Shown piece after piece: positions 1-64,000 of a stretch of 64,000 nucleotides of DNA; position 1 is the stretch's first letter, and every line of letters begins with the position of its first letter. The notes beneath the pieces were generated by a model. It was given only the letters and a program-made list of their open reading frames with translations, was not told where the DNA came from and did no database searches. The DNA is from Chiridota heheva (taxonomy: Eukaryota > Echinodermata > Holothuroidea > Apodida > Chiridotidae), in NCBI GenBank assembly GCA_020152595.1, contig JAIGNY010000483.1:1373501-1437500 (forward strand), in the 5' to 3' direction. The translations under genes were made by a program, and so were the position numbers.

Positions 1-2355
1 TTATAACGTGATATCTTTGTTCAAACTAGAAGTGTAAAAATATCCACATCAAAGAAGAGATTTCTATCTAACAATTGATTTCAGCCATCTAATCTGTATT
101 TTCTCGAAATTGGGGTGGAAAATGTTCCTTCAACCCATAGTTTTTGTATACATTTGATAAACTTCGTCTGCACACGTAAAGTATATATTACAGGCGTTGT
201 TTAAGGATTACGAATAATCCTAATAATGAAGGTTTTTTCCCTTCCGCCTGTGTAGGATTATCTATATGTGCATGATATTTTTTGATAAAATGAATTTGAC
301 CGAAAACACTTTTCGATTAAATTGATTTTCTCATCAACTATTAATTTCATTTATCTTTTAAAGCACTTTGATATTTTTCCAAGTCTTCCGCTAGACGGTA
401 TGATTTCTTACAAGCTAAATAGATATCAATTAAGACCTTTCGAAAATTGTTTATTTTGACAAAAACGTTTTAAAACATAGAAAGTATAGGACTCGGTTTT
501 AATTATTTAAAACCCATATGGATGGTATGAGTAGAAGATAAATGTAAACTGTGGGCAAGATACGTCCTGAATAATTCAATATATTATGCACTTTTTAATC
601 AGTTTGATTTAAAGGAATTTGCATTGTAGAAACTTGCTTTTTTGTTATCATGTTATCGTGGATTAGAGTTCAATGTTTGTCTGAAATTTAATTTGAGAAT
701 TGGTGGATGTGTAAGAGTGGGTAAATGAATCAGAAAAAAAAAATCCCTGAAGCTAAATACAAAAATCCAGTGCACTAAGCTTCACCAAAAATCATGGCTC
801 ACAGATGAAGCATCACGCTCCTTTGTACACACAATATATTTCATAGATGAAACTCGTAATTGAAGGTGCATGGTTAGATTGGATGAGCAATTGTCGATGT
901 TCCAAAGTGAAACAAGAGATCAATATCTCTATTCCAGGACCTTTTTTAATCGGTCTGATGGAATTTTCATCGCAGAAAATGGCTTTTTAAAATGTTATCA
1001 TGACTTGGGGTTCAATGTTTGACTGAAATTCGAATTGAGAGTCCTCATTGTTATCATTATTACATATTTAGTACATTTCATTTAAATCAATGTAATTGAA
1101 ATTATCAAAACATGCTATTAAAAGTTTGTGTCACATCATTTTGGAATAAAATCTTTAATCACGTTTATAAAGAAATACAATATAATCCTTATGTCCCTAT
1201 TGAAGAATTTATGTTATCATGCACAATATTTCAATACAGAATTGAACAAATTAGCAGCCCCCATGTGTTGGATTTCAAACATGAATAACTTAAGATAGGA
1301 ATAAGATTTTGATTTACTGTGGTTGGCAATTGGTTAAGATGTTTATCCTCTATCATATAACATAATGTTTGTACCAGAATTTATGTCTCATTATTGATAA
1401 TATCTTGGTATATATAAATAAAGAGTTCCACTCTGCTCCAATTTTGAACATCGTAAAACTATTGTAAATTAACAACAGTGCAGAAATTAAAGTCTGAGAC
1501 ATTTAAAAAAAGTGCGGATCATTTGCCTCCGTTCTGAGCCACGCCCCCTCTATGCTGTGTGAATAACAGAAGCAAAAGTACGTACGGATATACTGACTTT
1601 TTTTATACACTCATATTCCATTTCTTTATTTCAGCTAAAGAAGTTTCTGATATTAAAATAAAGTATCTATTTAATACACTTCGACTCCTGTTTATGTTAA
1701 TTGTTGTTTCGTCGCAAATGCTGCAATTATGAACCTCTTTTGCAATCATTTTAAATAGAGTAAGTTAAATTTATATAGTAAAGCCATAAACAAGGCGAGG
1801 TTTTTTCCCGAAACTTCAGCTAAACTGGTTTTCGTAACTTTGATCTAGAAATATACAATTACTCTGATTGAATGCTCTCTGCGTCGTAAATATACCATCC
1901 AATTTTTTATTTCTGTTTAAGTCTAACTTAAGCTTTTGTGTTTGATGACGTCATTTGCATTCTAACAACCAGACCAAATATTACGTGCTAGTATTCTACG
2001 TGTATTTTGATAATGTTTTCGACGAACTTATGAATTAAGTTCAGTGATAGCTTAATGAATATATCAGGAACATCATTAGACCTAAATATTTAAAAGCAGC
2101 ACTTCTAATATTAAAAATGTTGTCACTCAATGATAAAGATTACTGTAACATGTTCAGATGATGCCGCATATCCAAACAAACTTTTTCATTATAAAAATAG
2201 GGTTTGACAAATTGCTGGGTAATGGGTAATAATTACAACATCGATTCAGTCTCACTGGATATATATATTAACTGTTATTTATTTGAGAAAATCAAATAAT
2301 CAAGACTATTCACGTACGAAACGGACAAAACATAATGTAGGTCGAAGTAACGTTT
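1..2355. other. Upstream non-coding DNA, no gene recognised
   Basis: No convincing exon, RNA gene or promoter was found in this AT-rich stretch. One diverged local duplication is visible: the segment around 580-710 resembles 935-1045. Both contain a TTTTTAATC..TTTGAT/TCTGAT block, then a TTATCAT block, then GGTTCAATGTTTG-like sequence, about 350 bp apart. The missing first exon of the receptor gene could lie here or further upstream, but I could not identify it. Confidence 0.5.
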
Positions 2356-2367
2356 CTAATTTGAATT

Positions 2368-4500
2368 TATTCATAGATTTTGTCCTCAACACAAAACAAT
2401 TTCATTATTAATGAATTTATATGTTCTAAATCAAAAATTAATTTGAAGGTAAAAAGTGTCACAATTCCATTCGGCCGGCAAAAAATAAAACAATTTAAAA
2501 CTAGATTTAAAGGCTAATGTGCCTATTCAAAATATTGTTTCTGGTTAAGATCGGGTGTTTTAACAGTTTGAAGAAAAACACTAAAGTGCAGGCATTGTAA
2601 CAAAAATGCAGAAGAAAATATCTAAAACAAATATTTTCCAATGCTCAACGCTTCTAAGGAACACTTGGTGCGGTTATTTGCGAATAGAAATAGAATAATG
2701 ATGCTGTCATAACGATACATTGAACATTAATTTATTACGCTTTTAAGCAATTAAGTCACATTGAAACATGTTACTTCAACAATAATTGTTTCTTATGACA
2801 CCTAATCAATAAAGATATTATCAAGAACTTTGCATTTGTGTAGTATGTAAAAATCTTCGGTAATAAGTGTTAAAAGAACCCCAACTAGGTACAACTACGT
2901 TAAATTGTACCACAAGGCATTTAATCTTGACTATTCATGAAGGATAAATGTACAACATATATGTGTTTTTTTCATATAAAATGTAAAATATCTTCAATTA
3001 AATGGGAAGATCAACAATGATCAATCTAAATAACTTAAGAGATACTATCACAAAAACAAGTATACAAACCATGGTAGATAACTTATATTGATGAATACCA
3101 ATATAAAAAACTTAGTATTTAATTTTATTCAAAAATAATTTCACTATGTCCCAATTTGGAGCATCGAAAAACATATAGTAAGTTTACAAGAATGAAGAAT
3201 TTACGCTTAAACATTTCATTATCGTACTAATAAACTCTCTGAAAAAAATTGTTTACTTATTCATAGATTGTTGCTCTCAATTCATACACATTTTATAATA
3301 CATCAATTATTAATAAATTTATATGTTCTAAATCCGAAACAAAATAAGTGTGGTAATGAAGTTAGCCTTACTTTTCCGGCAATTTTAATGTAGAAAGTGC
3401 CACAATTCCATTCGGCCCTAAAAAACAGAAAACAATTCAAAATGATATTTAAAGTTTAATTTAGCACTTCAAAAGATTGTTTCTGGTTACACATCGGGTG
3501 TTTAAACAGTTGAAAGAACAAGAATACAGTGCAAGCAATATTACAAACAAACAGAACAAAATATTTTCATAACATTTTCCAATGATCAACGCAAACTGTT
3601 TAGAAACGCTTTGTAAAGTTGTTTGTGAATAGAAATACAATAACGATGTTGTCATAGCGACACACCAAACATTGATTTATTACGCTTTTAAGCTATTAAG
3701 TGACATTGGAACATATTACAACAATTGTTTCTTATGACATCTAATCAATAAAAAATATCATCAGAAATGTTTTATTTTGGTAGTATGTAAACGTCTTAGG
3801 ATATAAGTTTAGAGAGACCGCCAGCGATGTAAAACTGCATTGAATGTTACCACAAGGCGTTCGATATTGATTATTCACGAGGAAAGGATGTAAAATATAC
3901 AGGCATCTATGTGCTTTCCTTACTAAGCCTAATGTAACATTTCTTCAATTAAATGTGAAGATCTATAGTGATCGATTGAAATAATTTAAGAGATAATAGT
4001 ACAACAACAAGTATACAGGCCATGTATAACAAATAGCATTTGTTGATGAATACAAATAATACAAAACTTAGTTTACTTATTCATAGATTGTTGCTCTCAA
4101 CATATGAACATTTTATAATGCATTTATTATTAATGAATTTATAAGTTCTAAATCAAAGTGTGGTAACCAAGTTAGTTCTACTTTTACTATACTTCCAACA
4201 AAAAAAGTACCACAATTTTGTCGATCCGCCGGCAAAAATGATTTAACAATTTAAATTGATATTTAAAGTTCAATTTAACTCTTCAAGAGATTGTTGCTGG
4301 TTACACATTGGGTGTTTAAACACTTAAAAAAAAAAAAAAATACTATAGTGAGAGCATTGTTTCAAACATACAGTAAAAATCAAAACATTTTCCCATTGAT
4401 CAACGCAAACTGTTTAGAAACGCTTTCGGAGGTTATTTGCGAATACGAATACAATAATGAAGTTGTCATACCGACAAATTGATGATTATTCGTAACGTTG
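2368..4500. repeat. Diverged three-copy tandem repeat, unit about 0.8-0.9 kb
   Basis: Three successive blocks begin with TTATTCATAGATT at about 2368, 3257 and 4077. Each runs in the same order through a 'TTTATATGTTCTAAATC'-type segment, 'CCACAATTCCATTCGG', and 'GATTGTTTCTGGTTACACATCGGGTG' or close variants, then a segment with CAACGCAAACTG. Spacing is about 889 and 820 bp. The third copy is cut short near 4.5 kb. The copies differ by many substitutions and small indels, so the duplication is old. No open frame is conserved among them. Confidence 0.75.
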
Positions 4501-5359
4501 TTAAATAACTTTCAAACATATTAAGTCAATATCAATTGTTTCTTCTGAACAACTTTACAAAAGTTAGATCAAAACCTCACAAGTGAACATTAAATTTTGT
4601 CTAAACGTTAACGAATTGTTTTCAAACTCGATTCAAAATGTAATGCTCTTTCTGGTGAATATAATATCTCGACCTACAGTACCCATATTCATAACGCACG
4701 ATGAAAAGGAAACAACGAAATTGTGCGACTATTTTTCATTGCTGATACTGTACAGGTGTACTTATACGTAAACATAATTAAACTCTAGAGATCTGGTAGG
4801 TTAATTAAACTTTAAAAATAGATGGGGTATTAAGCAATGAAAATACCAATAAACCTGGCAATCATTTGATCTTTTGAAAGATTTTATTTACACAAGACAT
4901 TTGATTTATTTGAGGAAAAACATATCTATATTTGATAAGAATTGTTTTTATAATTTGACATGTTACACTGCAAGGAACGTGCTTTATATTGCAGCTAAAT
5001 ACTTTACTGACGTTTGAATCATTTTCTGACGAAAAATGATAACAATTCAGACAAAAAAATTCCAAAGTAAACATCAATTAATTTCTTTAAAAATTAAACT
5101 TTTGCACAGAAATGACATCAAAATGAAAGATCATTTTTCGACTGGTAATATATGTTTTCAAATGATCTTAAAAACATAGTTTGATGATAAAACTATAATA
5201 TCAAAATACCACAAAATCATTTTTGTAAATTAAAAAATGGAAGGAATTTTGCTGGGGTGCGGGAAAAAGACGAGAAGTGGGAGTATGTTCATTCTACTGG
5301 GAAAAATGTCCCTGGCGAAAAGGGAGGAGAAGGGCGTGAATTTTCTTTTACTTTTATGG

Positions 5360-7140
5360 TTTTTCAAACAAAGGATTATATAACAGCTTAATTCAGTTTT
5401 TGTTCTGTAATTAAAAGCCATTAAACAGTTAATGTTGATCAACAAAGCTTTTACAGAGGAATTATAGGGTACATGTTTTAAAGTTCCAATTATAAATTAA
5501 ATGGCTTGGATAGAAATTTGCATGTAGGAATTGCTAGGCCAAACAGAAATTTCACTTAAAGGATTAGTTCAGTGGTCAAGCATGTCATCTTATATGAAAG
5601 CGGACTTTAAAAGAATGAAGTATTGCAAAATATCATTCCATTAAGGAAATATTGAAGTTTAAAGTTTGGTATAATTTCTGTAAAAACAACTGAAATCAGA
5701 CTAGTTGTGATGTCCCAGCCTCAGATTCCTCAAAGTCTTTATGTATTTTACAGAAAGTTTATTAATTGTTTTTTTACTATTTAAATTATTTTTTCTCAAA
5801 CTCTTTTCAGGTGGTATATTATACATACCCTTCCTATATTCAGTTTTACTAATTTTTTGACATATCTAATGGTTTTTAGCCACAAAAATCGTAAGACAAA
5901 ATATGAAAGAATACATAAAGACTTTGAGGAATCTAAGGTTATGACATCACAACTAATCTGATTTCAGTCGTTTCTACACAGATGATATCTAATTTTAAAC
6001 TTGAACATCTCCTTAACGGAATAAGATTTTCCAATGCTTTTTTCACCATTTTGTTTCTTTTGAAGTCCTCTTTGACATAAGATAAACAGACTTGACCACT
6101 GAACTAATCCTTTAACGAATCTAATCTAAGCTTTATTTTGCCGATGCGTCTTATCATATAAGGGATTAAACTTAGCACTCTCAGCAGAATATTAAATATA
6201 ACATTTTGTTCATGCATAAGAACCACATTTACGGTTTCACCTGACCAAGATGAAGACCAAAACTTTACTTTCGATTATTTAGCAGGCCGGGAAAACCATT
6301 AACTTTAAAAATCAATAGGTATTCCATACTTTTTAGGTTTCTCAACAAAAGGATTTTCCCAGAAATGTAATTTTTGTACTGTAATTAAGAGCCATTAATA
6401 TTGATCAGAAAGCTAATTTTTGCACAGCAATTACAAGGTACATACAGTACATGTTTTAAAGATACATTTATTAATTAAATAGCTTGGACAAGAGCTTACA
6501 TGTAGGATGTACTAGAGACAAAACAAACATTTCGTTTCACGAATCTTATCTTATTCTAATCTGATTTAAACTACCCTGAACAAGGTCTATCATAGTTTTT
6601 TTTTTCTCAGTAAAATTCTTAACATTGCGATGTTAATATCTTTCGTGTCACATCCGCTTGAGGATCGTTTATATAATTAAGTACGTACTGTTCGCATTAT
6701 GTGTGTATGTACAGTTATTGGTTATTGTGTATGACCAATCAGAAACGTTGACTTTCATTTTATATTACTGTCCGTGATAACATGATATCTGGCCTTTAAA
6801 TGGTGCAGCAAATTGTGACCAATGTTTTTGGATTGATGAGGGTAAAACCCTTCCTACAAGCCCCACTTCCTACGCCTGTTAGCTTAATACATTTTCAACA
6901 TTTAGTTATTTCAATTGTTGTCCCTATTATACGACAATCAAATTATCCTTCAAGTTGACATTTGTAACAATCTTGCCTTTCTATACACGTCACTTCACAC
7001 GATATACTCTCCAATGATGTCTTTGTGCAATTAAAGTAAATTAAATTGCTGCGAAAAAGATTTTATTCATGCTTATCTATATTCAACAAATTACCTTCTG
7101 TCTTATGTTCTACTTCATTTTGCCGATGCGTTTTATCATG
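5360..7140. repeat. Old tandem duplication of about 1 kb
   Basis: The segment at 5360-5545 (containing CTGTAATTAAAAGCCATTAA and GGTACATGTTTTAAAG) recurs at 6340-6545 with scattered differences. A second marker, TTTTGCCGATGCGTCTTATCAT near 6136, recurs near 7117. Both pairs are about 980 bp apart, as a diverged tandem duplication would give. The first copy carries a family D element (5556-6115). A weaker relative of the first marker appears near 29915. No coding sequence was recognised. Confidence 0.6.
5556..6115. mobile_element. Short inverted-repeat element, family D, full-length copy 1
   Basis: The element begins TTAAAGGATTAGTTCAGTGG and ends CACTGAACTAATCCTTTAA, which are inverted repeats. 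Both arms extend inward with matching blocks: near-identical 'CATAAAGACTTTGAGG' and 'CCTCAAAGTCTTTATG' segments face each other around 5735 and 5915. It is about 560 bp and has no coding capacity, like a non-autonomous DNA transposon (MITE). Relatives lie at 7428, 11432, 20900, 26700, 28040, 28918, 35912 and 50619. Confidence 0.8.
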
Positions 7141-7427
7141 AAAAAACGACTTCATGCCCATTAAGACTGTTGTGTGGTAGACGAGAAATGAAATATATAG
7201 AGCAGATAAATATTGGAGTCAAGATAATGTAATTCATCTAAATGAATATTGAATAAGATTGCTAACAGGATTTTTTAAGACAGCTGTGTTGAAGGATTAA
7301 TGTGTAGCGTGTTACCATCAACCTTGTACCAATGTCGGAATAGTTCAGTCACAGGTGTATAATAATGATTTGTACGGAAGCATGAAAGGGACATAATAAA
7401 AGCCACCACATAATTACCACGAGGTAA
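6546..7427. other. Non-coding DNA, nothing recognised apart from the old duplication
   Basis: AT-rich sequence with no exon, RNA gene or element ends that I can support. The right copy of the roughly 980-bp duplication ends near 7140. Confidence 0.4.
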
Positions 7428-7769
7428 AAAATTAGTTCAGTATTTATGCATGGTCATCAGATTATGAAAGAGTACTTCAAAAAAAAAATTGCGAAGAAAT
7501 CGTTTTAGAAATGCTACTCCATTAAAGAGACATTTAGATCTAAAGATATGTATCATTCGTATAGAAACGACTGAATCTGACTAGTTGTAGCGTCTCATAA
7601 TTTCCCGAAGTCTTTATATATCATGTTATATGTTTTCTTGAGGCTTGAAAATGTTGAACATAACGGTAACTGAATAAGATAATGAAAAGCTTTCTGCACC
7701 ACTTTGTTTTCATTAAGGTCCTCTGTATTACGCCTGTAAGATAACGTAAACCACTGAAATAATCCTTGT
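7428..7769. mobile_element. Diverged or shortened family D element
   Basis: The left end (AATTAGTTCAGTATTTATGC) and right end (CACTGAAATAATCCTT) match family D termini. Inside are family D landmarks: a run of A near 7480, 'CCATTAAAGAGACATTTAGATC', and 'GAAACGACTGAATCTGACTAGTTGT'. It is about 340 bp against 560 bp for the longer copies, so internal sequence is missing. Confidence 0.65.
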
Positions 7770-8029
7770 AAAATATATCGGAGTAAATCGAAGATTGTTC
7801 TATTTTTCATATTCTCATGAAGTCCTTTTCTATGTTTCTGTACAATTTGAGCAAATGATTGGGGTACATATATTAAACGTTACTTGTACGTAGGCTTATA
7901 TGGATTTAAATGTAGTTTATCGTCGCAAATTAATCTAGCTACGGCGCTATCATATAATTCAGTCTTTGTCGGGGAATGAACATGCCTGACAGTGACCGCC
8001 ACATGACAATGTGTGTATGGTTTGTGTAC

Positions 8030-8360
8030 GTTCGTGTGCTCACGTACCGTATGTGTACAGCTCGGGGTGCATGTGCCGTATGTACACGATGCAAGTAACG
8101 TGAGTGTACGGTTTACATACCGTGTGAGTACGGTTCATGCAACGTATGCGTACGGTTAACGTACCATGTACGTAGTGCCTATCGTAAGTGTACGGTTCAC
8201 GTAAGTGTACGTTTCACGTATCGTAAGTGTGCGGTTCATGTACCGTGCGTGTACGATTCACGTATCGTAAGTGTGTGCTTCACGTATCGTAGGTGTGCGG
8301 TGCACGTATCGTAGGTGTGCGGTGCACGTATTGTAAGTGTGCGGTTCACGTATTGTAAAT
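8030..8360. repeat. 22-bp minisatellite upstream of the CUB exon
   Basis: A tandem array of a unit close to CGTAAGTGTGCGGTTCACGTAT; neighbouring units around 8285-8330 are 22 bp apart and almost identical. It ends about 270 bp before the CUB exon. Roughly 14-16 units are present, the leftmost ones degenerate. It is more GC-rich and CpG-rich than its surroundings. Many units contain GTAAGTGT, which resembles a splice donor. Confidence 0.85.
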
Positions 8361-8632
8361 ACTGAGGACAGTTTCTACGGGAGCATAAATGCTAAGAAAA
8401 TCTTTATTTTGAGCCCCGTAGTTCAGTAATATTATATTAACTTACCTTATCTTGTAAGTAAATTGACATAAACCAATTCACTGCACGAACGAATCATAAT
8501 GAGGTATTTACGGTTGGCCTACTTTTTACAATACAGTATGGCAGTTAAAAAAGTGGTCTCTTTTGCACCTGTTTCGTATGTCTTATCCTTACTGCTTGAC
8601 TAACCTATTCCAATCAATTTTATCATTTGCAG

Positions 8633-63893
<55,261 letters not shown>

Positions 63894-64000
63894 CAAAAAA
63901 GTGTAAGTTAAGCTAATTAGCTCACTGGTGCTTTAGTAGCGGAGAAGGTGTAAAGCAAATGCACCAGAGGCATGCTAAAATACTCCATGTCTTATCAACA
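63894..64000. other. Start of the 3' UTR or downstream DNA
   Basis: No polyadenylation signal of AATAAA type is visible in the last 107 bp, so the transcript end lies outside the window. Confidence 0.5.

Overview
The window looks like a gene-poor, AT-rich stretch of an animal nuclear genome, most likely a marine invertebrate. It has small exons in long introns, canonical GTAAGT/GTGAGT donors, tRNA-derived SINEs, LINE tails, many short inverted-repeat elements, and a coding family I remember from cnidarians, molluscs and echinoderms. No bacterial, viral or organellar gene organisation is visible. I cannot name the species.

One host gene runs left to right across about 55 kb (8.6 to 63.9 kb). 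Twelve exons can be defined to the base, and their reading frames all join. They are a CUB-domain exon, an exon with a cysteine-rich leucine-rich-repeat cap, nine exons that each encode about one leucine-rich repeat (LRR), and a terminal exon with the hinge and all seven transmembrane helices of a rhodopsin-family receptor. The predicted product (about 703 residues, 5' end missing) is a leucine-rich-repeat G-protein-coupled receptor (LGR) close to the relaxin-receptor/GRL101 type, with a CUB domain where LDL-receptor class A modules are usual. The signal-peptide exon was not found.

The rest is introns and upstream DNA full of repeats. Reading left to right: a diverged three-copy tandem repeat (2.4-4.5 kb); a 22-bp minisatellite just before the CUB exon; several short inverted-repeat element families (called A to H here); a 350-bp TA tract; a perfect 229-bp tandem duplication (19.6 kb); a 2.8-kb array built on TTAAATTCACAC (21-24 kb); a 1-kb inverted-repeat element (24 kb); a 34-bp GC-rich minisatellite (26 kb); a 15-bp GATC-rich array (32 kb); a 66-bp minisatellite with a family E element inside it (34-35 kb); a retroposed insert with a clear target duplication (36.5-37 kb); a decayed copy of a multi-copy coding element (38.9-43.1 kb); LINE tails on opposite strands (54-55.6 kb and 57 kb); and a 2.5-kb array of a 27-bp unit (59-61.6 kb) just before the seven-helix exon.

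The strongest observations are the CUB-LRR-7TM architecture, the set of short elements sharing TTAAAGG...CCTTTAA ends, insertions whose empty sites are preserved inside the window, and the higher-order structure of the 27-bp array.
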